From Ruminococcus bromii (GTDB taxonomy: Bacteria; Bacillota; Clostridia; Oscillospirales; Acutalibacteraceae): a stretch of 64,000 bases of DNA. Each line of letters begins with the position of its first letter. The stretch's first letter is position 1. The notes beneath the pieces are model-generated. The model saw only the letters and a list, made by a program, of their open reading frames with translations, ran no database searches and had not been told where the DNA came from. The DNA is taken from contig NZ_NNBY01000032.1 of NCBI RefSeq assembly GCF_002834235.1, forward strand, positions 87,657-151,656. Direction: 5' to 3'. Of this stretch, positions 1-8,987 are shown piece by piece. The translations under genes and the position numbers were made by a program.

Positions 1-557
1 AGTGTGTAGTCTGTAACTGACGGATCAAATTCGCCCGAAAGCTCGGCACCTGTGATCTCAACCGATTTAACAGTTGTATCGTTATTTGCCCATGTACCGC
101 CGATATCCTCGCCGTAACCGTTTGAAGTATACATAATAGCGATTTCATCACCACTCTCAAGTGTGCCGTCTGCTACTGTATAGGATGCATAACCTGAATT
201 TGTGAACCAGTCATTGAGAGTTCCCATCCAACCGCTCATTGTACCGCCGTCAAATGCAGCAAGACCGTTAATTGACGAGATGTAATTGTTCTCAGCACCT
301 TCCTGTGTGTAGCCGTGATTGTTGAGTGCATCAGCAACGGCTGACATCATAGTAGTGTCATTATTAATGCTTACCCACTCATCAACGAGAACGCCGTCCC
401 ACGGAGCGCCGTTTTCTACCGAGTATGTATCATTTCTGACAATTACTCTTACTTTTCCGTCTTCAACTGCGCTTACTGAAAGTGAAACCGTCATAAGTGA
501 TGAAATCATCATTACAGAAAGTACAATTGAGAGGATTTTTTTAAAAGATTTGTTCAT
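1..557 (-). CDS. Secreted DUF4430-domain protein (3' part outside window)
   Basis: The reading frame starts at ATG 557 behind a strong GGAGG site and runs off the left edge, so only the first 185 codons are visible. Residues 1-30 form a signal peptide: a Lys-rich start, a hydrophobic stretch and a likely cleavage after SVSA. The following part (IVRNDTY..., GGTMSGWMGTLNDWFTNSGY) resembles DUF4430, a domain related to the C-terminal domain of transcobalamin. It is probably exported to the cell surface. A cobalamin-type riboswitch lies directly upstream, so a role in capturing corrinoid is a reasonable inference, but the rest of the protein and its downstream neighbours cannot be seen. Confidence is good for secretion and domain, low for ligand. 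Confidence 0.75.
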   Translation of the reverse strand, partial: MNKSFKKILSIVLSVMMISSLMTVSLSVSAVEDGKVRVIVRNDTYSVENGAPWDGVLVDEWVSINNDTTMMSAVADALNNHGYTQEGAENNYISSINGLAAFDGGTMSGWMGTLNDWFTNSGYASYTVADGTLESGDEIAIMYTSNGYGEDIGGTWANNDTTVKSVEITGAELSGEFDPSVTDYT

Positions 558-601
558 AGTGTTTTCCTCCATATTGTATTGTGTATATCGAAAGGCAAAA
601 T

Positions 602-627
602 AAAAAAGCCCTCCGTTTTTGGAAGGC
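602..627 (-). terminator. Rho-independent terminator, likely riboswitch expression platform
   Basis: On the minus strand a GCCTTCC/GGAGGGC stem (one G-U pair) with an A-rich loop is followed directly by a T tract. It sits between the cobalamin-type aptamer and the DUF4430 gene start, where an intrinsic terminator would let ligand binding stop transcription. Confidence 0.7.
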
Positions 628-649
628 ACAACAAACAAAACCATACAGA

Positions 650-828
650 CCAAAAGTCTGTACAGATATGGTCGGCTGCACCTCTTCCTTGTCCAAGATT
701 TGCAAAATCCGAGGCATACGGACAGCGACCTGACTTATGGCAATGCCAAATACAGTAATGACTGTTGCTTCGGATTCTCACCGAATTCTCTGTTATCTAC
801 TCTGCAAGATGCATTTTGAACCGTAAAC
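650..828 (-). promoter_or_regulatory. Cobalamin riboswitch (probable)
   Basis: The minus-strand leader carries the conserved cobalamin-riboswitch core in order: a GGTGAGAATCCGAAGC block, an ACAGTC...ACTGT block, and a GCCATAAGTCAGG segment like the B12 box region. It lies downstream of a consensus promoter and upstream of a terminator and of the DUF4430 gene. Boundaries are approximate. The core is diverged in places, so the exact cobalamin subclass is not assigned. Confidence 0.72.
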
Positions 829-864
829 CCATATTAAGTTATATACATTTGAAATCTGCATTTA

Positions 865-893
865 ATTATAACACCTGTTTATAGTCGTGTCAA
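865..893 (-). promoter_or_regulatory. Sigma-A promoter for the riboswitch/DUF4430 transcript
   Basis: TTGACA, a 17-base spacer and TATAAT on the minus strand, a perfect consensus match. It is placed to start the riboswitch leader. Confidence 0.8.
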
Positions 894-1024
894 TTCCTTA
901 AAATTTTTCTGATATCAGAGTTTATTCAGGTACGATATAAGTTTAGTTTATGGCCGGCTTTTTGTGTAACTCAGTTGTATGAATTGAATATGCTGTTAAT
1001 AAAAAGTTGAAATCGGTGAATCAG

Positions 1025-1261
1025 ATGAAAGAAAAATGTTCGCTTGACAAGTTACCGCTTGGAGTTACGGGGATTGTCTATCGTGTGAACTGTAATGAAA
1101 ATATCAAAAACAGAATATTTGATTTTGGTATTATGGAGAACAGTTCTGTTATCCCCTTGTTTACAAGTCCGTTCGGTGATCCGTCTGCGTATCTTGTTAA
1201 AAATGCCGTTGTGGCACTGAGAAATAACGATTGCAAAGATATCATTGTTACTCCTGAATAA
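1025..1261 (+). CDS. feoA: Ferrous iron transport protein A (FeoA)
   Basis: A small SH3-like FeoA protein of about 78 residues, the cytoplasmic partner of the FeoB Fe(II) transporter. The family pattern is visible: LDKLPLGVTGIVYRV near the start, then a variable middle and a C-terminal VALRNND segment. It ends 15 bases before feoB and is clearly co-transcribed. The start is uncertain: ATG at 1025 gives the usual FeoA length, while an in-frame TTG at 1007 would add six residues; neither has a strong ribosome site. No Fur box was recognised in the 150 bases upstream. Confidence 0.88.
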   Translation: MKEKCSLDKLPLGVTGIVYRVNCNENIKNRIFDFGIMENSSVIPLFTSPFGDPSAYLVKNAVVALRNNDCKDIIVTPE

Positions 1262-1276
1262 AAGGAGGCTTTTTTA

Positions 1277-3190
1277 TTGTTTTCTACGGATAAATCATCT
1301 TTTAATAAAAAGGATGTATCGGATTGCGATTACAAAATTTCACTTGCCGGTAATCCTAATGTCGGCAAGAGTACAATTTTTAACGAACTGACGGGATTAA
1401 GACAGCACACGGGAAACTGGACGGGTAAAACAGTTGAGTTTGCCAGAGGTTGTTGCAAAATCAAAGACGCAAGATTTTGTATTACGGACTTACCCGGATG
1501 CTATTCCCTGCTTTCATTTTCGGGCGAAGAGGTGGTAACAAGGGAGTGTCTTATACAAAATCAAAATGACTGCGTTGTAATAGTTGTTGACTGCGGAGTT
1601 ATTGAAAGAAATCTTTCATTTGCATTGCAGGTGTTATCTGTTACAAAGAATGCTGTTCTTTGTCTTAATCTTTGTGATGAGGCTGAAAAAAACGGTATAA
1701 AAATCGACTGCGACGAGTTATCACTAAACCTCGGAACACCTGTTGTGAAAACCTGTGCAACAGGCAAAAAAGGTTTGGATGAGTTAAAAAAAGCGATCTA
1801 TAATGTATGCAGCGGAAAGACAAAATGTTTTAGGGTAGAAAGAAATTTTGAAGGTGTTGATATACTATCCGAAAAAAACTACAAACAGAATATTGAAAAG
1901 ATTTCGCAAATTGGTAACAAAATTTCAAGTGACTGCGTAAAATATGAAAAATCAGAGTTAAATGCTTGTACAAGAAAGCTTGATAAAATACTTACAAGCA
2001 AAACCACGGGAATACCGATTATGCTTGCAATGCTTGGTATATTGTTCTGGATAACAGTTGTCGGTGCAAATTATCCGAGCGAATGGTTAAGCAATTTGTT
2101 TGGCTTTATAAAAGAAAAACTGTATATTCTTTTTGATTTTTTACACGCTCCCGATGTTGTAACGGGACTTTTGATTGACGGAGTTTATACAACTCTGTCA
2201 TGGGTGGTATCTGTAATGCTGCCGCCTATGGCTATATTCTTTCCGTTATTTTCGCTTGTTGAGGATTCGGGATATCTGCCGAGAATTGCATTTAATCTTG
2301 ATAGATATTTTTCAAAGTGCGGTGCACACGGAAAGCAAAGTCTTGCTATGGCAATGGGTCTTGGCTGTAATGCCTGCGGAGTTACGGGTTGCAGAATTAT
2401 TGAGTCGCCAAAGGAACGGCTGATTGCAATTCTTACAAATAATTTTATGCCGTGTAACGGACGGTTTCCCACAATAATTGCATTACTGCTCATGTTCTTT
2501 GCAGGTACGGCATTTACGCTGAGCAGTTCGCTTGAGGTAGCGGCATTGTTGATTGGAATAATAGTTTTCTGTATTTTTATAACACTTGTTATATCTAAGG
2601 TACTTTCAGTCACAATATTGAAAGGCGAACAGTCCGGATTTGTGCTTGAGCTTCCGCCGTACAGAAAGCCGCAGATTTTAAAAACTATTGTCCGTTCGCT
2701 GTTGGACAGAACTTTATTTGTTTTAGGAAGGGCTGTTGCGGTTGCCGCTCCGGCAGGTGCGATAATCTGGATTCTTGCAAATGTGCATATAAGCGATATT
2801 TCACTTTTAAAATATTGTACTGATTTTTTAGATCCGTTCGGCAGATTTATCGGGGTTGACGGCGTTATAATAATGGCATTTATACTTGGATTTCCTGCGA
2901 ATGAAACCGTTATTCCGATTATAATTATGTCATATATGGCAAGTGGTACTCTTGTGGATTATTCAAGCTACGATCAGCTGTTTCAACTTCTCAGTATGAA
3001 CGGCTGGACGATTACAACGGCTGTATGTACGATTATTCTTTGCATTCTTCATTATCCGTGTTCAACAACCTGTCTGACAATAAAAAAAGAAACAGGCAGC
3101 CTTAAATGGACGCTTGTTTCTATGGCTTTGCCTACTGCAATGGGAATTGTGCTTTGTATGATTACAGCAGGTGTTATGAGATTATTTTAA
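1277..3190 (+). CDS. feoB: Ferrous iron transporter FeoB
   Basis: Membrane Fe(II) uptake GTPase of 637 residues. The N-terminal G domain has the P-loop GNPNVGKST at about residues 25-33, a threonine-rich switch region (HTGNWTGKT) and a DLPG motif (G3). The C-terminal two thirds hold multiple membrane segments with the two Gate regions (GCNACGVTG; PCNGRFPT). Translation begins at TTG 1277, nine bases after AAAGGAGG, with no better ATG. The length is slightly below the longer 650-700 residue FeoBs. It overlaps the convergent MBL-fold gene by nine bases at the 3' ends. FeoA immediately upstream supports the assignment. Confidence 0.96.
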   Translation: MFSTDKSSFNKKDVSDCDYKISLAGNPNVGKSTIFNELTGLRQHTGNWTGKTVEFARGCCKIKDARFCITDLPGCYSLLSFSGEEVVTRECLIQNQNDCVVIVVDCGVIERNLSFALQVLSVTKNAVLCLNLCDEAEKNGIKIDCDELSLNLGTPVVKTCATGKKGLDELKKAIYNVCSGKTKCFRVERNFEGVDILSEKNYKQNIEKISQIGNKISSDCVKYEKSELNACTRKLDKILTSKTTGIPIMLAMLGILFWITVVGANYPSEWLSNLFGFIKEKLYILFDFLHAPDVVTGLLIDGVYTTLSWVVSVMLPPMAIFFPLFSLVEDSGYLPRIAFNLDRYFSKCGAHGKQSLAMAMGLGCNACGVTGCRIIESPKERLIAILTNNFMPCNGRFPTIIALLLMFFAGTAFTLSSSLEVAALLIGIIVFCIFITLVISKVLSVTILKGEQSGFVLELPPYRKPQILKTIVRSLLDRTLFVLGRAVAVAAPAGAIIWILANVHISDISLLKYCTDFLDPFGRFIGVDGVIIMAFILGFPANETVIPIIIMSYMASGTLVDYSSYDQLFQLLSMNGWTITTAVCTIILCILHYPCSTTCLTIKKETGSLKWTLVSMALPTAMGIVLCMITAGVMRLF

Positions 3191-3991
3191 GTCAATAACT
3201 TCAAAATCATCGGGAACAAATATATTTCCGTTAAAAACTGTTCTCGCCTCTGAAGTATATGTTCTTTTGCGTGTTTGAAGTGTTTCGTCCTCGGTGTGAT
3301 ACAGGATAAGATTTTTTGCAAAAAGACTCTCTGCAAGTTTTCCTGCATCAAGTGCTGTACTGTGGAATTTTTCGTAAGGCTTAAAAATATCTTTTTGACT
3401 GTAAAGACAAAAAGCTTCACACATAAGATAATCACAGTTTTGAACAAAATTTCTGCATTTTTCATTGAACGGTTCATCACCGAGACAGGTGAGAACTTTT
3501 CCTGACGGAAAAACAGCCTTGAATCCGAATTGCTTTGTTTTGTCTGAAAATATATCAAAGAAAGTGAGTCGGATACTGCCGGCATTTTGCTTTTCACCGT
3601 CTTTTACTTCATTGATGAAAATTTTTGTATTGATATTTTTGAGAAATTTCGGTGCAAGTGTGTGGTTGCAAATTGCCGTGATTGAATCAACACATTCATC
3701 GTGACAGTAAATATTAAAATTACCGTCATATTTGCCTGAATTCATAAGAGCGCTTATTTGCCTTATTACCCACACGGCACCTAAAATATGGTCGGTGTGA
3801 GAATGAGTAATAAACATTGTCTTTATGCTGTTCCAAGCTATTCCGGATTTCTTAATTGCGGATAAAATCCCGTTTCCGCCGCCTGCATCAACAAGAAGAC
3901 AGTCGTTTTCGGATTTCAGAAGAAAACAGGTATTATAACAGTCGGTAACCATCGCACTTCCTGTGCCGAGCATAATAATTTTTTCGTTCAT
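3182..3991 (-). CDS. MBL-fold metallo-hydrolase (RNase Z-like)
   Basis: A 269-residue metallo-beta-lactamase-fold hydrolase. The metal-binding motif HSHTDH follows a typical MLGTGSA start, and a C-terminal region (LILYHTEDE) carries the late histidine. The overall pattern resembles the RNase Z/arylsulfatase branch, but bona fide RNase Z features are not clear, so the substrate is unassigned. ATG 3991 is chosen because AGGTG lies just upstream; a longer frame to 4075 would run through a terminator hairpin and has no ribosome site. The gene follows the SCIFF maturase in the same direction but is separated by that terminator. Confidence 0.82.
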   Translation of the reverse strand: MNEKIIMLGTGSAMVTDCYNTCFLLKSENDCLLVDAGGGNGILSAIKKSGIAWNSIKTMFITHSHTDHILGAVWVIRQISALMNSGKYDGNFNIYCHDECVDSITAICNHTLAPKFLKNINTKIFINEVKDGEKQNAGSIRLTFFDIFSDKTKQFGFKAVFPSGKVLTCLGDEPFNEKCRNFVQNCDYLMCEAFCLYSQKDIFKPYEKFHSTALDAGKLAESLFAKNLILYHTEDETLQTRKRTYTSEARTVFNGNIFVPDDFEVIDLK

Positions 3992-4007
3992 ACAGCACCT
4001 CGAAAAA

Positions 4008-4038
4008 CAGGCAGATACAAGAAAAATGTATCTGCCTG
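4008..4038 (-). terminator. Rho-independent terminator after the SCIFF maturase gene
   Basis: A perfect 12-bp stem (CAGGCAGATACA and its complement) with a seven-base loop is followed by a T tract on the minus strand. It lies between the maturase stop and the MBL-fold gene. Confidence 0.85.
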
Positions 4039-4055
4039 AAAATTTTATCGTAACT

Positions 4056-5429
4056 TTATTCTTCCGCTTCTGCAACCTTCATCATAATGGCACATTCCAT
4101 TCTTTTTCTGAAAAGCTCACAGCCGTATTCGTAAATACCTGTGATTGAGCCTGTTGCATGATAAGCGTTTGCGGCACAACCGCCACTGCAATAAAGTCTT
4201 GCCCAGCAGTCTTTGCAGTCGGGACGGGCGTATGCGTTACAAAGCTTAAATTCGTCTTGAATTTTCGTGTTTGAAACACCGTTAAAGATATCGCCGAGCT
4301 TGTACTTTTCATCGCCTACAAACTGATGACAGGGATAGAGGTCGCCCCAAGGTGTTACAGCCATATATTCTGTACCTGAACCGCAACCCGAGATTCTCTT
4401 ATAAATGCACGGACCGCCTGTAAGGTCAATCATGTAGTGATAGAAGGTGAGCGGTCTGCCCTCTTTTTCACGCTTGAGCATTTCCTTTGCAAGAATTTCG
4501 TACTGTTCAAAAAGGATAGGCAAATCGTCATATGTAAGTGCATATGGGTCATCGGGAGCACATACAACCGGCTCCATTGAAAGCTCTGTAAATCCCAAAT
4601 CCGCCATATGGAAAATATCGTTTGTGAAGTCTGTGTTATTATGTGTATAAGTGCCTCTTACATAGTAACCCTTGTTGCCTCTTTTTTTGACAAATTCCTG
4701 AAATTTCGGAACGATAATGTCATAGCTGCCCTTTCCGTTTACAGTTTTGCGAAGATGGTCATGCACTTCTTTTCTGCCGTCAAGGCTGAGAACTACATTA
4801 TGACATTCTTTGTTTGCAAATTCAATTACATCGTCATCAACAAGCATACCGTTTGTTGTAAGTGTAAAACGGAAGTTTTTGTTGTGTTCCTTTTCAATGC
4901 TTCTTGCATAGGCAACAATCTGTTTTACAACATCAAAGTTCATAAGAGGTTCTCCGCCGAAGAAGTCAACCTCAAGGTTTACTCTGCTGCCTGAATTTTC
5001 AATGAGAAAGTCAATTGCTCTCTTGCCCACTTCAAAGCTCATCAGCGCTCTCTCGCCGTGGTATTTGCCCTGACTTGCAAAGCAGTATTCGCAGTTAAGG
5101 TTACAGGTGTGAGCAATGTGCAGACAAAGTGCTTTGATTACTGTGTTTCTCTTTTTAAAGTCAAATGCAAGGTTTTCGTACTTGTCGTCTGTAAAGAGCT
5201 TTCCCTGCTCCTCAAGCTCTTTTACATCATCAATGCAGTCGGAGATTTCTTCTTTTGTAATCTCAGGATTGTCTGCATATTTTGAAAGCATTTCGTCGAT
5301 TATCTGTTCTTTTGTTGCGTTTTTGTACATTGCAATAACATCATAAGCAAGGTCATCGACTGCGTGTACACTGCCGCTGTAAACATCAAGAACTATGTTG
5401 TATCCGTTAAGTTTATACTGATGAATCAT
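4056..5429 (-). CDS. scfB: SCIFF peptide radical-SAM maturase (thioether-forming, ranthipeptide type)
   Basis: A 457-residue radical SAM enzyme with the cluster motif CNLNCEYC at about residues 100-107. A C-terminal SPASM region is rich in Cys (CGSGTEYMAV..., CKDCWARLYCSGGC). This is the family that links Cys sulfur to backbone carbons in SCIFF peptides. The N-terminal 90 residues form the peptide-binding RRE-like part. ATG 5429 is preferred (GGAGATATT just upstream) over an in-frame ATG 23 codons earlier. The precursor gene lies 81 bases upstream in the same direction, giving the usual precursor-then-enzyme order. A terminator follows at 4008-4038. Confidence 0.95.
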   Translation of the reverse strand: MIHQYKLNGYNIVLDVYSGSVHAVDDLAYDVIAMYKNATKEQIIDEMLSKYADNPEITKEEISDCIDDVKELEEQGKLFTDDKYENLAFDFKKRNTVIKALCLHIAHTCNLNCEYCFASQGKYHGERALMSFEVGKRAIDFLIENSGSRVNLEVDFFGGEPLMNFDVVKQIVAYARSIEKEHNKNFRFTLTTNGMLVDDDVIEFANKECHNVVLSLDGRKEVHDHLRKTVNGKGSYDIIVPKFQEFVKKRGNKGYYVRGTYTHNNTDFTNDIFHMADLGFTELSMEPVVCAPDDPYALTYDDLPILFEQYEILAKEMLKREKEGRPLTFYHYMIDLTGGPCIYKRISGCGSGTEYMAVTPWGDLYPCHQFVGDEKYKLGDIFNGVSNTKIQDEFKLCNAYARPDCKDCWARLYCSGGCAANAYHATGSITGIYEYGCELFRKRMECAIMMKVAEAEE

Positions 5430-5510
5430 AATATCTCCGTTAGACAAAAGGAAAGCCGTTAACCCTTTGGGAAAACGGCGATAATCCTTAATAATCAAAT
5501 TAAAATAGAA

Positions 5511-5663
5511 TTATTTCTCGCTCATGCACTTTTCGCACTGCTGGTTAGCAACGCCGCAAGATGTCTTACACGCTGACTGACATGAAGTCTGGCACTCGCC
5601 GCAACCGCCTGTCTTAACGCTCTTCTTGAGGTCACGAGTTTCGATAGTTTTAATTCTCTTCAT
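5511..5663 (-). CDS. scfA: SCIFF peptide precursor (six-Cys-in-forty-five family)
   Basis: A 50-residue peptide beginning MKRIKTIETRDLKKS, the usual leader. It is followed by the core GGCGECQTSCQSACKTSC and a tail with two further Cys (QQCEKC). The family name refers to six cysteines; this one has seven, the last in an EKC extension. It is the substrate of the adjacent radical-SAM maturase. Start ATG 5663 follows AAGGAG at good spacing, and a consensus promoter lies just upstream. SCIFF peptides are near-universal in Clostridia and their biological role is still unclear. Confidence 0.95.
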   Translation of the reverse strand: MKRIKTIETRDLKKSVKTGGCGECQTSCQSACKTSCGVANQQCEKCMSEK

Positions 5664-5699
5664 AATAAATCAAACTCCTTGTTAGATTTTGTTAGTTTA

Positions 5700-5728
5700 A
5701 TATTATCACACAGCCATTGATTTGTCAA
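5700..5728 (-). promoter_or_regulatory. Promoter of the SCIFF gene
   Basis: TTGACA-17-TAATAT on the minus strand, 37 bases ahead of the SCIFF start. The -35 box overlaps the end of the decarboxylase gene, so the peptide is transcribed on its own rather than by read-through alone. Confidence 0.75.
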
Positions 5729-7128
5729 TCTTTTTTAACTACGCTTATGTTGTCCGTCATACCGCCTTTTGTTGACATAATCTCAACCTTGCAGGCTGAA
5801 AGATATTCAATGTAATTTATAAGTTCCTTGCTTATAATTTCACCGGGTACGATGAGGGAAATTCCGGGTGGATATGCCCAGATATACTCGGCAGAAGTTC
5901 TGAATTCCGAATTTTGAAACGGAATAGTTTCTTTGTTGAATTTGTACAACTCGCAGGCGTTGAAATTTTTGCCTGTGTAGAGATTTTTTAACGGAACACG
6001 CTCGGTGTCGGCTCCTTTTGAAAGTTCGATGTCAATTGAAATCAGAGCGTCTGAAAGCATATCAAAAGCTTTTTCAGTGTCACAAACAGATGTCATGGCA
6101 ATTACATAGTCCGAATATGCCATTTCGGTTTCAATCTGATAATTATTTCGCAGTATTTCGGCAAGCTTTGTTCCCGAAATATTTGCGTTCGCTGTTGAAA
6201 TTACAATTTTGCCGATATCATAATCAAAATCAGTATCGCTTTTATCATAAATTTTCAGATATTTTAGATTTTTAAGTTTTTCTCTGACCGTTTTAAGATT
6301 GCAACAATATTCCTTGAATTTATCTTTGCTGTTTTCGCAGAAATCAAGGCATTTTTCGATTGAACTCATTAAAATATAAGACGGACTGCTTGTTTCAAAT
6401 ACAGCTAAATTTTCGGCAAGAATTTCAGAAAGCTCGCTGTCATTTGTTATGAGCAATGCAGTTTGAGTTAATGACGGCAAAGTTTTGTGCAGACTCAATA
6501 CTGCGGCGTCTGCACCGCAGTTAAGTGCTTCATCGGGGAAATTGTCCGAAAACGGAAAATGCGCTCCGTGAGCTTCGTCAACAAGTAATTTTGCTCCGTG
6601 TTTGTGACAGATTTCGGAAATTAACTTTATATCCGAAACAACTCCTTCATATGTAGGCGAAGTTATGATTACAAGTCTGATTTCATCATTGTGTTTTGTA
6701 AGTTTATCTTCTATATCGCAAGGTGAAACCGATGTAAGAATATTGTATCTGCTGTCTGTATCGGGAAAAATGTAATCGACATTGAGATTAAACAGTCCTG
6801 CTGCATTATATACAGATTTGTGGCAGTTACGAGCCATTAAGATCTTGTCGCCTTGATTTGTCATTGAGCGGATTGCTGAAAGTATTCCGCCTGTTGAACC
6901 GTTAATCAGAATGAAAGCATTTTTTGCATTGTAAAGCTTTGCAGCCTTTTTCTGAATTTCGTCAATAACTCCGTTTGGCGAATGGAGATTGTCAAAATCA
7001 TGAATTTCGGTTATGTCGATATTATACGGTATTATACCCTCTTCTGTAATGTCCGTTCTTTTGTGTCCGGGCATATGAAAAGGATATATGCCGCTTTTTG
7101 AATAATTTTTAAGCTTGTCGTACAGCAT
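5725..7128 (-). CDS. Orn/Lys/Arg decarboxylase-family PLP enzyme
   Basis: A 467-residue fold-type-I PLP enzyme of the short Orn/Lys/Arg decarboxylase group (SpeA/Cad-like without the wing domain). Visible marks are the start PFHMPGHKR, the substrate/PLP region NGSTGGILSA, the VDEAHGAHF motif and the PLP lysine in SLHKTLPSLTQ. The C-terminal part (AYPPGISLIVPGE) is characteristic. The start at ATG 7128 follows GGAGG. The family decarboxylates basic amino acids to polyamines or cadaverine; the exact substrate cannot be read from the sequence. It lies 23 bases downstream of prfC in the same direction and may be co-transcribed. Confidence 0.9.
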   Translation of the reverse strand: MLYDKLKNYSKSGIYPFHMPGHKRTDITEEGIIPYNIDITEIHDFDNLHSPNGVIDEIQKKAAKLYNAKNAFILINGSTGGILSAIRSMTNQGDKILMARNCHKSVYNAAGLFNLNVDYIFPDTDSRYNILTSVSPCDIEDKLTKHNDEIRLVIITSPTYEGVVSDIKLISEICHKHGAKLLVDEAHGAHFPFSDNFPDEALNCGADAAVLSLHKTLPSLTQTALLITNDSELSEILAENLAVFETSSPSYILMSSIEKCLDFCENSKDKFKEYCCNLKTVREKLKNLKYLKIYDKSDTDFDYDIGKIVISTANANISGTKLAEILRNNYQIETEMAYSDYVIAMTSVCDTEKAFDMLSDALISIDIELSKGADTERVPLKNLYTGKNFNACELYKFNKETIPFQNSEFRTSAEYIWAYPPGISLIVPGEIISKELINYIEYLSACKVEIMSTKGGMTDNISVVKKD

Positions 7129-7151
7129 ATATCCTCCGATATTTTAAATAT

Positions 7152-8738
7152 TTAGTTTGTACCGAACTCAGCGAGTTCAAGTCCCTTGTTGTGTTCAAGC
7201 GCCCAGTTTATGCTCCAGTAGCTTGTAAAGAGCAAAAGATGATTGCCTTTAAGATCCTGAATTTTCTTAGTATCGGACGCAAGGTCAAGAGTTTTCGGAT
7301 CAATGTCATCGTTTACAATCCAACGGATAAATTCATATGGGAGTGTTTCCATAATGATATCACAGTTGTACTCGTTTTGAAGTCTGTATTTAAGAACATC
7401 AAACTGAAGTACGCCTACAACACCAACGATAACTTCCTCCATACCTGCGTCAAGCTCCTGGAAAATCTGAATTGCACCTTCCTGTGCAATCTGACTTGTA
7501 CCCTTGATGAACTGTTTGCGCTTCATTGTGTCTTTCTGACGGACAAGTGCAAAGTGTTCGGGAGCAAATGTAGGAATTCCCCTGAACTGTACCTTGTGTC
7601 CCGGTGAACAGATTGTGTCACCGATTGAGAAAATGCCCGGATCAAACACGCCGATGATGTCGCCCGCATATGCCTCGTCAACAATTTCTCTTTCCTGAGC
7701 CATAATCTGCTGTGGCTGTGAAAGACGCATTTTTTTGTTGCCCTGAACATGGAACACTTCCATATTCTTTTCAAACTTGCCGCTGCAGATGCGCATAAAT
7801 GCAACTCTGTCACGGTGAGCCTTGTTCATGTTTGCCTGAATTTTGAAAACAAATGCAGAGAAAAAGTCTGACATAGGCTCAACCTTTTCATCAACTGTTT
7901 CTCTTGGCAGAGGTGGAGTTGTCAGCTGTAAGAACTGTTCAAGGAATGGTTCAACACCAAAGTTTGTAAGAGCCGAACCGAAGAATACAGGAGTAAGCTG
8001 ACCGTTGCGGACTGCTTCAAGGTCAAATTCATCGCCTGCACCGTCAAGAAGTTCTATTTCATCAAACAAATCCTGCTTATGATAGTAGCCTATTGTATCT
8101 TCAAGGGCAGGATCGTCAAGCGTAAGTTCTTTCTTTTCAACTTCTTTCTGACCGTTATTAGCGGTGAAAGCAAGGATTTTCTTAGAATTTCTGTCATACA
8201 CACCCTTGAATTCCTTACCTGAACCGATTGGCCAGTTTACGGGATAGGTGTGAATTCCGAGAACATTTTCAATGTCTTCAAGAAGGTCAAAAGAATTTTT
8301 TGCATCTCTGTCCATCTTGTTGATGAATGTAATGATAGGAATATTACGCATTACACAGACCTTGAAAAGTTTGATAGTCTGTTTCTCAACACCCTTTGAA
8401 CCGTCAATTACCATTACGGCAGAGTCTGCCGCCATAAGTGTACGGTAGGTATCTTCCGAGAAATCCTCATGTCCCGGTGTGTCAAGAATATTTATGCAAT
8501 AACCGTTATATTTAAACTGCAAAACCGATGATGTAACAGAAATACCACGCTGTTTTTCAATTTCCATCCAGTCGGACACAGCATGCTTTGCGGTTCTTTT
8601 GCCTTTTACCGAACCTGCAAGGTTAATTGCTCCGCCGTAGAGCAAGAGCTTTTCCGTAAGTGTTGTTTTACCCGCATCAGGATGCGAAATAATCGCAAAG
8701 GTTCTGCGCTTGCTGATTTCTTCTTTAAATGAACTCAT
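7152..8738 (-). CDS. prfC: Peptide chain release factor 3
   Basis: RF3, the GTPase that removes RF1/RF2 from the ribosome after termination. The 528-residue length is normal. The G domain has P-loop SHPDAGKTT at about residues 15-23, the switch II DTPGHEDFSED and NKMD, followed by a beta-barrel domain and the RF3 C-terminal domain (LQFDVLKYRLQNEY). ATG 8738 is chosen because the family starts with such a segment (MSSFKEEISKRRTFAIISHP) and GGGAAG lies upstream; a longer in-frame start at 8774 lacks support. Confidence 0.97.
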   Translation of the reverse strand: MSSFKEEISKRRTFAIISHPDAGKTTLTEKLLLYGGAINLAGSVKGKRTAKHAVSDWMEIEKQRGISVTSSVLQFKYNGYCINILDTPGHEDFSEDTYRTLMAADSAVMVIDGSKGVEKQTIKLFKVCVMRNIPIITFINKMDRDAKNSFDLLEDIENVLGIHTYPVNWPIGSGKEFKGVYDRNSKKILAFTANNGQKEVEKKELTLDDPALEDTIGYYHKQDLFDEIELLDGAGDEFDLEAVRNGQLTPVFFGSALTNFGVEPFLEQFLQLTTPPLPRETVDEKVEPMSDFFSAFVFKIQANMNKAHRDRVAFMRICSGKFEKNMEVFHVQGNKKMRLSQPQQIMAQEREIVDEAYAGDIIGVFDPGIFSIGDTICSPGHKVQFRGIPTFAPEHFALVRQKDTMKRKQFIKGTSQIAQEGAIQIFQELDAGMEEVIVGVVGVLQFDVLKYRLQNEYNCDIIMETLPYEFIRWIVNDDIDPKTLDLASDTKKIQDLKGNHLLLFTSYWSINWALEHNKGLELAEFGTN

Positions 8739-8853
8739 ATCTTTCTTCCCTTCGGAGGTTATGTATATCCACAATTCTATATTTTACTATTTTTGGATGG
8801 TATATGTCAATAAAGAATGAAGAAAATGTGAGAAAAATAATTGCTACAAAAAC

Positions 8854-8882
8854 TTGACAAATTTGTAAATATATTGTAATAT
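8854..8882 (+). promoter_or_regulatory. Promoter upstream of hemW
   Basis: TTGACA, 17 bases, TAATAT on the plus strand. It predicts a transcript start near 8889 and a leader of about 100 bases before hemW. Confidence 0.75.
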
Positions 8883-8939
8883 ATTGGTACAGAAGGACTT
8901 AATGTGATTTTTCCTATTTTTTCATATACCTTCCAAATC

Positions 8940-8966
8940 GAGGCAGAAACTTGTGTTTCTGCCTCA
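8940..8966 (+). promoter_or_regulatory. Perfect leader hairpin upstream of hemW
   Basis: An 11-bp perfect stem (GAGGCAGAAAC pairing with GTTTCTGCCTC) with a four-base loop lies in the leader between promoter and start codon. No T tract follows, so it is not a simple terminator. It may stabilise or regulate the mRNA. Confidence 0.5.
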
Positions 8967-8987
8967 AAGTCATTTATGAGGTTTTTT

